From Pseudomonas sp. (lineage in GTDB: Bacteria; Pseudomonadota; Gammaproteobacteria; Pseudomonadales; Pseudomonadaceae), in NCBI RefSeq assembly GCF_030684895.1, contig NZ_JAUXXP010000054.1, positions 93,042-157,041 of the forward strand: 64,000 nt of DNA, in the 5' to 3' direction. The position numbers and the translations under genes are program-made. The notes under the pieces were generated by a model. It searched no databases. It saw nothing but the letters and a program-made list of their open reading frames with translations, and was not told the DNA's origin. Below, piece after piece: positions 21,369 to 30,551 of this stretch (its first letter is position 1; every line of letters begins with the position of its first letter).

Positions 21369-22447
21369 TCGAGTTCATCGACCTTAAGGCCCAGCAGGCG
21401 TTGATCAAGGAAAAAATCGACGCCGGCATCCAGTGCGTGCTGGATCACGGTCAATACATCCTGGGCCCGGAAGTAGGCGAGCTGGAAGAAAAGCTCGCGG
21501 CCTTCGTCGGCGCTAAATACTGTATTAGCGTTGCCAATGGCACTGATGCCTTGCAGATTGCGCAGATGGCATTGGGTATCGGGCCGGGGGATGAGGTCAT
21601 CACGCCCGGTTTCACCTATATAGCCACTGCCGAAACCGTCGCGCTACTTGGTGCCAAGCCGGTTTACGTGGATGTGGATCCGCACACCTACAACTTGGAT
21701 CCGGAGCTGCTCGAAGCAGCTATCACGCCACGTACTAAGGCGATCATCCCGGTATCGCTGTACGGTCAGTGCGCTGATTTCGACGCTATCAATGCCATTG
21801 CCGCGCGGCATGGCATCCCAGTCATTGAGGACGCCGCGCAGAGCTTCGGTGCCACCTATAAAGGCAAGCGCTCCTGCAACCTGACGACCATCGCCTGCAC
21901 CAGCTTCTTCCCCAGCAAACCGCTAGGTTGTTACGGCGACGGCGGGGCGATCTTCACCAATGACGAAGAGCTGGCGAAAGTGCTGCGGCAGATCGCACGC
22001 CATGGCCAGGACCGCCGCTACCACCACATCCGCGTCGGCGTGAACAGTCGGCTGGACACTTTGCAGGCTGCCATTTTGCTGCCCAAGTTGGAGATATTTC
22101 CGTGTGAGCTGGAGCAGCGGCAGCAAGTGGCACAGCAATACCAGCGTTTGCTTGAGGCGGCCGGCATTGCGACTCCTTTTGTGGCAACGCATAACGTCAG
22201 TGCCTGGGCGCAATTTACGGTACAGGTGGATGAGCGCGATGTCGTTCAGGAAACGCTAAAGACTGCCGGTATACCAACGGCCGTGCACTATCCAATACCT
22301 TTGAACAAGCAGCCCGCCGTGGCTGATGCTCATGCGTTTCTGCCGGTCGGCGATGCTATTGCTCAGCGTGTAATGAGCCTGCCGATGCATCCATACATGA
22401 GTGTGGGTGACATAGAGAAGATTGCAGAGTCTCTGTCCTGCATATAG
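21365..22447 (+). CDS. wbpE: WbpE, UDP-3-keto sugar aminotransferase
   Basis: A 360-residue DegT/DnrJ/EryC1 aminotransferase. The PLP lysine is K185 in [16 protein letters not shown], matching WbpE. It converts the 3-keto intermediate made by WbpB to the 3-amino sugar using glutamate. The start (GTG) overlaps the wbpD stop. No wbpI epimerase gene follows, so within this window the pathway stops at UDP-GlcNAc3NAcA rather than the manno form. The last 100 bases and the sequence after it shift toward AT-rich DNA. Confidence 0.93.
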   Translation: MIEFIDLKAQQALIKEKIDAGIQCVLDHGQYILGPEVGELEEKLAAFVGAKYCISVANGTDALQIAQMALGIGPGDEVITPGFTYIATAETVALLGAKPVYVDVDPHTYNLDPELLEAAITPRTKAIIPVSLYGQCADFDAINAIAARHGIPVIEDAAQSFGATYKGKRSCNLTTIACTSFFPSKPLGCYGDGGAIFTNDEELAKVLRQIARHGQDRRYHHIRVGVNSRLDTLQAAILLPKLEIFPCELEQRQQVAQQYQRLLEAAGIATPFVATHNVSAWAQFTVQVDERDVVQETLKTAGIPTAVHYPIPLNKQPAVADAHAFLPVGDAIAQRVMSLPMHPYMSVGDIEKIAESLSCI

Positions 22448-22509
22448 TTAAGGCGGTCAATGTTCGCTAGCCATAAAAATTTCTTGAACTGCTAAAGCGG
22501 AGATGCCGT

Positions 22510-24348
22510 GTGGGATCTATAGGTTATCGTCCTGATATTCAAGGGCTTCGCGCTATAGCAGTATTGTCTGTAATTGTATTTCATTTCAATTCATCTTGGC
22601 TTCCAGGTGGGTTTGTAGGTGTTGATATATTCCTGGTTATTTCAGGTTTTCTAATTTTTAATATACTGCTGAATGAGATAAGTAGATCAGATTGTGATTT
22701 TGCTCAAGTTTTCAAGCGCTTCTACTTGAGCCGTTTCAAGCGTATTGTGCCTGCCTATTTTGTAATGCTTGTTATTGTTTCTTGGGTTGCGGCAGTTTTT
22801 TTCTTGCCGCAGGACATGGGTGATTACAGAAAGAGCTTGAGTAGGGCGGCATACTTTAATAGTAATAACTACTTCTCTGAGTTCGGTGATTATTTCTCTT
22901 CAGCTATTTACGAACAGCCGTTATTACATACGTGGTCTCTGGCAGTAGAGGTTCAGTTTTATATTTTAGTGCCGCTGTTGGTTTTGTTTTTTTCTGCTAG
23001 AAGCCTTAAATGGTTGCTTGTTGCATTTCTTGTGTTTTTTACAGCGGTTGCAGAATATCGCCTCCGGATTCTTGGTGTTGAGCAAGAAACTTACTATAGC
23101 CTCTATTCTAGACTTCCTGAGTTTTTCGCTGGAGGCCTAGTTGCGTTGTACGTAAATTTTAAAGCAAGGGGTAGTAAGTGGTTCGGTTCTGCAGGGCTTC
23201 TGCTGATTTGCTTTGCACTCGTTTTCATGCCATTTCTAGGCCCGTTTCCAGGTATTTTGGCTCTTCTGCCTGCGTTGGCGGTTTCGCTGGTATTGCTCTT
23301 TCCATTGGAGGGTGCAGTTAAACTAGTCCTAGTTAATCCGTTGATGGAGTGGGTGGGGAAGCTTTCTTATTCTCTATATTTATGGCATTGGCCTATATTG
23401 GCTATATTGCGATATTACACGGGGGATGAGGTGCTTGATCTGTCGTTCTCATTAATCTTTTTGATTCTTACATTGTTAATGTCTATTGCTTCATATTGGT
23501 TGGTCGAGAAGTCTTTTCGTGAAAGTTCCTCTGGTTCGAACCATATTTATGCCTATGGCGCATTGTTTATTGTAGCGCTAGTGGTAGGCAAAAACGTAAA
23601 GCATCTTAATGAGTTGTTCTCACCTGAACTGGGTGTTGAATATAAACGATATGCAGATCAGGCCGTTATTTGTCATGGGAGCATGACAGGTGACTGTGCA
23701 GTTGGTGATTTGAAAAGCAATAATCAAGTATTAGTTATTGGGGACTCCCATGCAGCAATGTTGAATGTTTTTTTTGATTATTTGGGAGAGGAACTGAGTT
23801 TCAAGGCTAAGGTCGTAAGTGCCAGTAGCTGTGTGCCGATACTTAATTTTGACTATAAGCGTATCGACGAATTTTCTCGATATGATTGTCGTTCACAAAT
23901 CGAAAGCGTTAAAAATTTAGTTCGAGAGTCCTCGGTTATATTCCTTGCTGCAAAATGGTCTTGGCATTTGGAGTCTTCGAGCTTTGAATATGCATTGAGC
24001 AGTTTTTTGCAAAAACAGAGCCAGATGGGTAAAAAAATCTATCTAATCGCCCAGGTGCCGCTACTCTCGCAAAATCCATTGAGAGCGTTGCGGTTCAAAG
24101 AGCTTGGTTTACCTTATGGCATTGAGGTTGATACCAGTTATCAGTTAGGTAATGAAGAACTGAGATTTTATGCTGAAAAATATGCGGGTATATATTTTTT
24201 AAAATTTGAAAATTCGGGTTTTTTCTCAAAGGTGCCTTTTTATAAAGGTGATCTAATATATCTTGATAAAGATCACCTGAATCAGGTGGGTGCTGAGAAT
24301 TATGCACGTGTGGTGCTTCCTTACTTCAAACAGGCGTTGCATCGATGA
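22510..24348 (+). CDS. OafA-type membrane O-acyltransferase with C-terminal SGNH domain
   Basis: A 612-residue AT3-SGNH protein. The N-terminal ~360 residues are a ten-helix acyltransferase-3 domain beginning YRPDIQGLRAIAVLSVIVFH, with the family's R-x-x-R in LSRFKRIVPAYF. The C-terminal periplasmic SGNH domain carries G411-D412-S413-H414 and a D-x-x-H in LDKDHLN. It is expected to O-acetylate an O-antigen sugar on the periplasmic side, the place WbpC takes in P. aeruginosa O5. The start is a GTG 7 bases after GCGGAG. The gene is markedly AT-rich, indicating recent acquisition. Confidence 0.88.
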   Translation: MGSIGYRPDIQGLRAIAVLSVIVFHFNSSWLPGGFVGVDIFLVISGFLIFNILLNEISRSDCDFAQVFKRFYLSRFKRIVPAYFVMLVIVSWVAAVFFLPQDMGDYRKSLSRAAYFNSNNYFSEFGDYFSSAIYEQPLLHTWSLAVEVQFYILVPLLVLFFSARSLKWLLVAFLVFFTAVAEYRLRILGVEQETYYSLYSRLPEFFAGGLVALYVNFKARGSKWFGSAGLLLICFALVFMPFLGPFPGILALLPALAVSLVLLFPLEGAVKLVLVNPLMEWVGKLSYSLYLWHWPILAILRYYTGDEVLDLSFSLIFLILTLLMSIASYWLVEKSFRESSSGSNHIYAYGALFIVALVVGKNVKHLNELFSPELGVEYKRYADQAVICHGSMTGDCAVGDLKSNNQVLVIGDSHAAMLNVFFDYLGEELSFKAKVVSASSCVPILNFDYKRIDEFSRYDCRSQIESVKNLVRESSVIFLAAKWSWHLESSSFEYALSSFLQKQSQMGKKIYLIAQVPLLSQNPLRALRFKELGLPYGIEVDTSYQLGNEELRFYAEKYAGIYFLKFENSGFFSKVPFYKGDLIYLDKDHLNQVGAENYARVVLPYFKQALHR

Positions 24349-24444
24349 AGTAAGTGCTTTTGTTTTAAAAAAAGTTAGAGAGTGTTGGTTTCATAGGCTC
24401 TAGTATCAGTGAGTAAGCTGCTTTTGGTAGCATGTCAGGATATT

Positions 24445-25731
24445 ATGAAAATTATTAGTGAGCTATTTAGGCGAATTCTTCCCAAAAGTGCTTTTGCAAA
24501 AAGTGTAATGACGCTGATGACCGGTACGGGCTTGGCTCAGTTGTTGCCTGTTATTCTGTCCCCCATTGTTACTAGACTTTACACGCCGCAAGAGTTTGGA
24601 ACATTTGCCTTATATGTATCAATATGTGCGATTTTGGCAGTTTTCGTGACGGGTAAGTATGAGTTGGCAATAGTTGTTCCAAAAAATAGCGGTGAGGCAA
24701 TCAATCTTGTCGCAGTTACATTTTTTTTAAGTTTTACTGTAAGTGTTTTTCTACTTTGTGTTGTATTGGCCTGGGGGCAGGGGGTCGCTCAGCTTCTCGG
24801 CCATCCTGAATTTAGTTCATGGCTCTATCTTGTGCCGTTTGCGACTTTTATTTTGGGTTGCTACTACGCACTAAATTTCTGGACAAATCGTAGATCCAAT
24901 TACACAAGCATGGCGATTAGTCGAGTGGTGCAGAGTGGGGCCGGTAGCGCTATGCAGCTTGCTGCCGGGGTTTCCAAGGTCGGACTATTGGGTTTGATCC
25001 TCGGGCAATTACTTGGGCAGCTGCTCTCGACCTTATACCTTGCGGTATCGCTGCCGCGCGAAGATCGCAATTTGTTTCGGCGTATCACATTCAAGCGCAT
25101 GAAGTGCGTTGCGCGCAGACATATTGGCTATCCAAAATTTATGGTGCCAGGCCAGGCGATGAGCGTAGGTGCTACCGAGATGCCCTTGATAATGCTGACA
25201 GTTTTTTTTGGTGCAGGTGTCGCTGGGCTTTATTCGTTGGCTCAGCGCATTATGGCGGCTCCCTTAAGCCTTGTGGCGAATGCTATTGGTGATGTTTATC
25301 GTCAGCAAGCGGCAACTCAGTACGCGAATAATGGGGAATGCTTAGATGTTTTTATTGGTTCGCTCAAGCGTTTAGTGATCTTTGCTTTTCTGCCGATGCT
25401 GCCAGTTTTGTTTTTCGGCCCCTGGATTTTCGCTTTCGTGTTTGGCGATGCATGGCGTGCGGCGGGTGAAATAGCATCACTGTTATCTGTTCTTGTATTC
25501 TTTCAAACATTATCTTCCCCATTGAGCAGCACGGTATTGCTCCCAGGCTGGTTGCGTCTGGATTCTGTGTGGCAGTTTGCACGACTGTGTACTGCTGCGC
25601 TGGTTTTTTATATCAGTGACTATGCCGGGGTTAATTATAGCGTCGCTATTGGTGCGCATGTGGGGGCATTTTCATGTCTGTACTTGCTGCATTCTTATTT
25701 TCAATACCGGGCTGCGAAAGGTCGATTGTAA
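24445..25731 (+). CDS. wzx: Wzx-type O-unit flippase
   Basis: A polytopic protein of 428 residues with about 12 hydrophobic helices and the MATE-like/PST flippase pattern: MTLMTGTGLAQLLPVILSPI then TRLYTPQEFGTFALY at the N-terminus and GLYSLAQRIMAAPLSLVANAI in the second half. It should flip the undecaprenyl-PP-linked repeat unit to the periplasm. The start is uncertain: ATG 24445 has AGGA four bases upstream, whereas GTG 24409 has no visible site. AT-rich, like its neighbours. No other flippase lies in the window. Confidence 0.85.
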   Translation: MKIISELFRRILPKSAFAKSVMTLMTGTGLAQLLPVILSPIVTRLYTPQEFGTFALYVSICAILAVFVTGKYELAIVVPKNSGEAINLVAVTFFLSFTVSVFLLCVVLAWGQGVAQLLGHPEFSSWLYLVPFATFILGCYYALNFWTNRRSNYTSMAISRVVQSGAGSAMQLAAGVSKVGLLGLILGQLLGQLLSTLYLAVSLPREDRNLFRRITFKRMKCVARRHIGYPKFMVPGQAMSVGATEMPLIMLTVFFGAGVAGLYSLAQRIMAAPLSLVANAIGDVYRQQAATQYANNGECLDVFIGSLKRLVIFAFLPMLPVLFFGPWIFAFVFGDAWRAAGEIASLLSVLVFFQTLSSPLSSTVLLPGWLRLDSVWQFARLCTAALVFYISDYAGVNYSVAIGAHVGAFSCLYLLHSYFQYRAAKGRL

Positions 25732-25752
25732 TTAGATCTTCTGAGGAAAAGT

Positions 25753-27642
25753 ATGATCGTTCGATTTAGTTGGCGCCTTTGGGTGGCCATTATTGCGTCT
25801 GTTGCTGCGGTGGCCTTCGTTGCAGAAATGGTTAATGTTGATCAAAAAGCGCATACGCAAAACTTGGTCTGGTTAAAGACAGATAGCTTAAAGTTAGACC
25901 GTGATTTCTCCAGTCTTCTGGTGCAGTTGCCCGGTTCGGATGAGAAAAGAGTTGGAGTCAAGATTTATGATGAGAATAATTGGCAAGTCTACCGAGCTTA
26001 TCCGAGTGGACATCTGGATGTTTTCTTCAATAATGCAGAAGGTCGTACCCAGCGTTTGAGCCTATCGGCGGGATGGCGGCGCGATTCCTATCCTATGTTG
26101 ATGATGTCGGTGCCGGGGCGTCTGTTTTTTGTCGGTTACGATGTCGTGCGCAATGTGCCGTCTGGACGCAGTCTTTCTGTTACTCAGCCAGGCTTTGATG
26201 TATACGAGCTTACCCAGGATACGCAGGGCGAGCCGCGTGTGTTGGCCGCAGGAGTGGATCTTGGCGGTGGGCTAGATTCTATTGTTTATGGGCGTGTACT
26301 GGGGGAGAAGATCACGCTCTGTGCTGAAAAGAAATGTGCGGATATTAATTCTCGCGATAAGGTCAAGCAGTGGTCCCTTGATGAGCTCAGTGGTTATGAG
26401 TTTGTGGAGGTTGCATTTGGAACTGATTCGGCCTACGCGCTGGTTCGCCAGCAGTGGGACGACCGCGTGAATGGCGAACTTACTGCAGATAATTCGAAAC
26501 TGTTTCTAGCGACCCTTTCTGAAAAGGGAGCTGTTTTAGAGCCTTTAGCTACCAATGGCATTCCATACGCTCTTCTTGTTGGCGAAAACAACGCTTCATG
26601 GAAAGTAGCCAGCTCGCCAAGCGAGTTGAGTGAGCTGCTGCTGTATGAGTTTTCGCGGATGCCTAGCGGTGGTTTGATCAGCTTCGGTGACAATAACCTG
26701 GAAGGGCGTGTTGCTTGGAATCAGGTGTACTACCTCAATGGGCTGATTTCTTTAGCGCAAGATGGACTGGGAATTTCTTCTCCGGAACTAGTAGCCTACG
26801 CACGCCAGCGGGTTCGCGCGGAAGTCGATCTAATTGCCCGATTGGCTGAGAGTGATTATCCAGGTTATCGGGTAAAGCGTTATTCAATTGATCGAGAACC
26901 ATTGCTATTTTCTTTGCATCTTGGTCGCATTGCCGATTTGCTCGCGCGAGCTGAACGTGCGGGTTTGGGATCTTCGGCTGTAACAAGTGCGCTGGCAAAG
27001 ATCAGGAAGGAGCTGCTTTCTTTTGAGCATACAGTCGAGCATCCAGTTGCTTGTGAGTTAGCAGAAGTGAGTAATTGTCGAACTCTTTCATACCGTCAAG
27101 GATATCCATTCTGGGCTGACGGAGTAAATGTTCCGTTCAACTACGTATCAGGTTATGTTGGCGGTTTGTTGGCGGTTACCGAGGATACGGTTAGTTATAA
27201 TTTTGCCGTTGATCTTATGAAGCCACTGCAGGTGGTGGAGAAATTTTCCGAATTACCGCAGAAATGGCGCTATTGGGCATTCGATGGGCAGGTGGGTTGG
27301 AGCTATTCGACAGGCAAGTCGCTAAATACGACAGATTGGGTGGGTAATCATGCGGGGTTAGATGTTGCGCATATTACGTATCGAAGTATGGATGCCGCTA
27401 GTTTAGTAACCCTGTATCAGCGCCGACCAGATGTGGCTGATGCAGTACTGGTTGCTCACATGAAGCAGTTGGTTTCTACAGGAATGCTCCTTCCGTCAGT
27501 GAATGAAGCGCTTTATGTTGCGGGTTCGGTTTCGCTTCTTGATGTGAATGTTGCCAAACGGTTTTCTAGAAGTGCTCAGGCCTGGCAGATCCAGTCGCAG
27601 GTATGGGCGCTATCTGATTTGGTAGGCATTGACAGGCGATAG
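25753..27642 (+). CDS. Membrane-anchored protein of unknown function, possible alpha/alpha-toroid carbohydrate enzyme
   Basis: A 629-residue protein with one N-terminal helix (LWVAIIASVAAVAFVAEM), then a long soluble part that should face the periplasm. Residues about 30-250 look beta-rich. Residues about 300-620 look helical, with repeats of hydrophobic-charged helices and motifs such as VAWNQVYYLNGLISLAQ, WRYWAFDGQVGWSY and NHAGLDVAHITYR, which recall alpha/alpha-toroid enzymes (glucuronyl C5-epimerases, lyases, hydrolases). This resemblance is only by eye. It lies between wzx and a wzy-like gene, so action on the polymer or lipid-linked unit is plausible. GAGGAAAA precedes the ATG. Confidence 0.6.
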   Translation: MIVRFSWRLWVAIIASVAAVAFVAEMVNVDQKAHTQNLVWLKTDSLKLDRDFSSLLVQLPGSDEKRVGVKIYDENNWQVYRAYPSGHLDVFFNNAEGRTQRLSLSAGWRRDSYPMLMMSVPGRLFFVGYDVVRNVPSGRSLSVTQPGFDVYELTQDTQGEPRVLAAGVDLGGGLDSIVYGRVLGEKITLCAEKKCADINSRDKVKQWSLDELSGYEFVEVAFGTDSAYALVRQQWDDRVNGELTADNSKLFLATLSEKGAVLEPLATNGIPYALLVGENNASWKVASSPSELSELLLYEFSRMPSGGLISFGDNNLEGRVAWNQVYYLNGLISLAQDGLGISSPELVAYARQRVRAEVDLIARLAESDYPGYRVKRYSIDREPLLFSLHLGRIADLLARAERAGLGSSAVTSALAKIRKELLSFEHTVEHPVACELAEVSNCRTLSYRQGYPFWADGVNVPFNYVSGYVGGLLAVTEDTVSYNFAVDLMKPLQVVEKFSELPQKWRYWAFDGQVGWSYSTGKSLNTTDWVGNHAGLDVAHITYRSMDAASLVTLYQRRPDVADAVLVAHMKQLVSTGMLLPSVNEALYVAGSVSLLDVNVAKRFSRSAQAWQIQSQVWALSDLVGIDRR

Positions 27643-27649
27643 TGCTCTT

Positions 27650-29218
27650 ATGGAAAATAATATTATGAATTCCGTAATCTTGAGTCAGTTGGTGATCGAG
27701 ACTCCTTCTCTCTCCATGTTCTTTCTATTCAATGTATTTTGCACATTTCTAGTCGCTGCGCTCTGTTTGTTAAGATTCTTGAAGTCTGAATATGTTCTGG
27801 CGAGGTTGTCATTCTGCTTTGCGCTATTCATTTTTGTGTTCTACCAGGTGCCCTTGGTGTTGTTCTCTGCGCAAGTTGAGGCTTCACTTCAGTATTATTG
27901 GTTTTATGCGTTTACAGTTAATGCTGGGAGTGTGCTTCTAGTTTTGTGGGGTGTCTTCAGTCGTCGATTGGATGTCAATCAAGATGTGGTTTTTTATTCT
28001 GTGCAGCAATTGCGTATTTATTTATTAACGCTTTTTATTGGTTGTGTTTGTTTAGTTGTCTATCTTTCGGGTGTCCCCTGGACTTGCACCGGCCTGTTTG
28101 CGCTGATGTTCGACCCCTGGCTTACATTGCTTGCTCGAGAGTTCGGTGTGAAACTGATCGGTTCAGGCTTTTCGACTTATCTGTTAGGGGCTTATGCAAA
28201 CGCGGTTGCGCCAATTTTGGTGCTGCTTTCTGTCTGGTTGATCAGGGAGGCTTTACTCCAGCGTCGAGTGCTGAATGGTATTGTCGGAATGCTGGGGGGG
28301 GTGTTCGCAATAACTGCTGTACTTGTGAGTGGCACCAAAGGGCTTTTAATACCTTCAATGCTTATGCTGGTTGTGGGTTGTTACTTCTGGTGTAGAACTT
28401 GGTCTTCTCGCATTGTTACCATTGTCTTTGCTGTAGTCTTTGTAATATCTACTCTTGTGTCCTTCGAGCTGCTGAAAGAGCGTGGTACTAATGTGGGTGG
28501 CGCATACGATTTTGCTGCTTGTTCGGTAGAGGTCGGAACCTGTCACCAGAGTCGCGAGTTGTTGGAATCTATGACTGCTCGTGACTATTCGCTGGGATTG
28601 CCGGGCGCTTTTGTCAAGCCGCTTCAGGCGCGGCTAGATTGCTTGTGCGCTGGCGGAGACGACACAAGTTGCCCATCAGCTGTCTTGAATGGCTCAATTA
28701 TGGAGCGAGTTGATAAGCATGAGCGGTCATTGACTTTCATCAGCGCGATATTCAACCGCATGTTGGTAGTGCCCTTCCAAGTCTCGATATGGAACTTTAT
28801 GTATGCCGAGTCCGAGCAGGTTGATGGCCTGAAAACGCTACCTTTTGCTAGGCGTTTGCTGGGGGAGTCACTCAATATGCCGGAACTGGTTTATCAGAAG
28901 TATGGTTCTGTTTACTCTGGTGGTGACAGGACTAGCACGAGTACTGCGCCCACAAGTTTTTTCCTTGCCTACCCTGCTTATCTAGGATTTGGTGGGTTTT
29001 TACTCGCTCTGGCACTCGTCATTGCACTTGATCTATTCCTCGCGAAGTTGGCGCGCGTTGTCTGTATGTCATTAGTGCCTCTGTTAGTAGGTGCTGTTTT
29101 AATCATGTGCATGAATTTTATGACTTCAGATTTTATAACTGTACTTATTTCTCACGGTGGGGTGGCTGGAATAATAATGCTGCTGATCCATGCGCTATTG
29201 CTCAAGAGAGTTTCATGA
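27650..29218 (+). CDS. wzy: Wzy-like O-antigen polymerase candidate
   Basis: A 522-residue polytopic protein with about 11-12 helices and a large hydrophilic loop of roughly 150 residues (SFELLKERGTNVGG through YSGGDRTSTST), rich in cysteines and probably periplasmic. An SGTKGLL motif precedes the loop. This topology fits Wzy polymerases, which are poorly conserved in sequence. The ATG at 27650 is preferred to an overlapping TTG at 27629, although its ribosome site is weak. The stop overlaps the next ATG (ATGA). The DNA is AT-rich. A second polymerase/ligase-like gene lies at 33900. Confidence 0.65.
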   Translation: MENNIMNSVILSQLVIETPSLSMFFLFNVFCTFLVAALCLLRFLKSEYVLARLSFCFALFIFVFYQVPLVLFSAQVEASLQYYWFYAFTVNAGSVLLVLWGVFSRRLDVNQDVVFYSVQQLRIYLLTLFIGCVCLVVYLSGVPWTCTGLFALMFDPWLTLLAREFGVKLIGSGFSTYLLGAYANAVAPILVLLSVWLIREALLQRRVLNGIVGMLGGVFAITAVLVSGTKGLLIPSMLMLVVGCYFWCRTWSSRIVTIVFAVVFVISTLVSFELLKERGTNVGGAYDFAACSVEVGTCHQSRELLESMTARDYSLGLPGAFVKPLQARLDCLCAGGDDTSCPSAVLNGSIMERVDKHERSLTFISAIFNRMLVVPFQVSIWNFMYAESEQVDGLKTLPFARRLLGESLNMPELVYQKYGSVYSGGDRTSTSTAPTSFFLAYPAYLGFGGFLLALALVIALDLFLAKLARVVCMSLVPLLVGAVLIMCMNFMTSDFITVLISHGGVAGIIMLLIHALLLKRVS

Positions 29219-30372
29219 AGAATCGTCCGCAGATAAAGAAGGTCCTGCATTTAACCCATACGGACATAGAGTTCGACTCTCGAATCCTCAAAGAAATGGG
29301 CGCATTGGCCACCGCTGGTTATACAGTCAGTGGTATTGGTGTCGTCCTGGATGAGGGGGCGCAGAAGACCGCAGTTCCCTTTGAGGCGAACATCACGGCG
29401 CTCAATCTGCGCTCGCGTAAGCTGACTTTTCTGCCTCGCACCTTGCGGCATGTCGTCACGCTGTTGGAGCTGGTCGGCAAGATGCTGCCACGTGCGGTTC
29501 GCGAGCGCCCCGATGTTATTCACTGTCACGACACCTTGGTACTCCCGCTTGGTTGCATCGTCAAATGTCTGACTGGCGCCAAGCTGGTCTACGACGCTCA
29601 TGAGCTAGAGTCCAACCGCAATGGGTTGACTAAGCTGCAAGGTGCTTTGACGTTACACATGGAAAAACTCCTTTGGCGTTTTGTTGATGCTTTGATCGTG
29701 GTGAGTCCATCCATTGAGCGTTGGTACCAAGAGAACATTGGCCCAAAACGCTCGGCGGTGATTCTAAATGCGCCCTTGTTTTTTGATGCGCGACACCAGG
29801 ATGAAGATTATTTGCGAAAGACGTTTTCCATACCGGTCGAGAGCAAGATTTTCATTTATGTGGGTATCCTCGGTCACGGTCGAGGTATTGATCTGCTGAC
29901 CGAGGCTTTCAAAGATCCTCAGGTTTCGTCGCATGTGGTGTTCCTCGGTTACGGGGAATTGAGCGAGGAACTTAAGCGTCTAGCCGCTCAGCAACCGAAC
30001 CTGCATGTGCATGACGCCGTACCGCACTCTCAGGTTGTGCCTATCGCGCAATCTGCAGACTTTGGCCTGTGCCTGGTTCGGGATGTCTCGCTCAGTGACT
30101 ATTACTGTCTGCCGAACAAGCTCTTCGAATATTGCTTCGCAGGTGTTCCGGTGTTGGCCTCAGACTTTCCTGATATTCGCGCATTGCTCGCAGAGTATGG
30201 CGTAGGCGAATGCTGTAAACTCCAGGCCCACGATGTTCGCGACGCCATCTTGAGGCTTGAACGCTCGCAATCAACATTCAAGTTCGCGGATCTGGCACCG
30301 TTGAGCTGGCAGGCGCAGGAACTGAAGTTGGTGGAGCTGTACCAGCAGAGCCTGTCGGCGACCAATCACTGA
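29215..30372 (+). CDS. GT4-family glycosyltransferase
   Basis: A 385-residue GT-B glycosyltransferase. The N-terminal half has HLTHTDIEFDSRI and the HCHDTLVLPLG segment; the C-terminal half has YVGILGHGRGIDLLTEAF, a PHSQVVPIAQSADF stretch and PNKLFEYCFAGVPVLASDF, the nucleotide-sugar binding region. It lacks membrane helices and should add one sugar of the O-unit at the cytoplasmic face. The ATG overlaps the upstream stop by ATGA, so it is coupled to the wzy-like gene. Donor and acceptor cannot be told. GC content rises again here relative to 22.5-29.2 kb. Confidence 0.85.
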   Translation: MKNRPQIKKVLHLTHTDIEFDSRILKEMGALATAGYTVSGIGVVLDEGAQKTAVPFEANITALNLRSRKLTFLPRTLRHVVTLLELVGKMLPRAVRERPDVIHCHDTLVLPLGCIVKCLTGAKLVYDAHELESNRNGLTKLQGALTLHMEKLLWRFVDALIVVSPSIERWYQENIGPKRSAVILNAPLFFDARHQDEDYLRKTFSIPVESKIFIYVGILGHGRGIDLLTEAFKDPQVSSHVVFLGYGELSEELKRLAAQQPNLHVHDAVPHSQVVPIAQSADFGLCLVRDVSLSDYYCLPNKLFEYCFAGVPVLASDFPDIRALLAEYGVGECCKLQAHDVRDAILRLERSQSTFKFADLAPLSWQAQELKLVELYQQSLSATNH

Positions 30373-30380
30373 AATTTTGG

Positions 30381-30525
30381 GGGCATGCTAGTTGTGCGTC
30401 ATGCCCAGACGGATATATGCAGATTTGGGAAGGGCTGGTGCTCCGGTGCAAATTCGGTGGTTTCCAGCAGCCCCTCATAGGGCTTGGTGTTCGCCCAGAC
30501 TACGACCCGCTGTGTCGGTAGCGGG
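30381..30525. other. Intergenic hairpins ahead of the amidotransferase fusion gene
   Basis: GGGCATG (30381-30387) pairs with CATGCCC (30400-30406), and CCCGCT (30506-30511) pairs with AGCGGG (30520-30525). Neither is followed by a T-run. The gap of 179 bases is the largest between genes in the first half of the locus and could allow partial termination or a new transcript. Confidence 0.35.
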
Positions 30526-30551
30526 AAAACCTAATTGATACGGGCTGTGTT

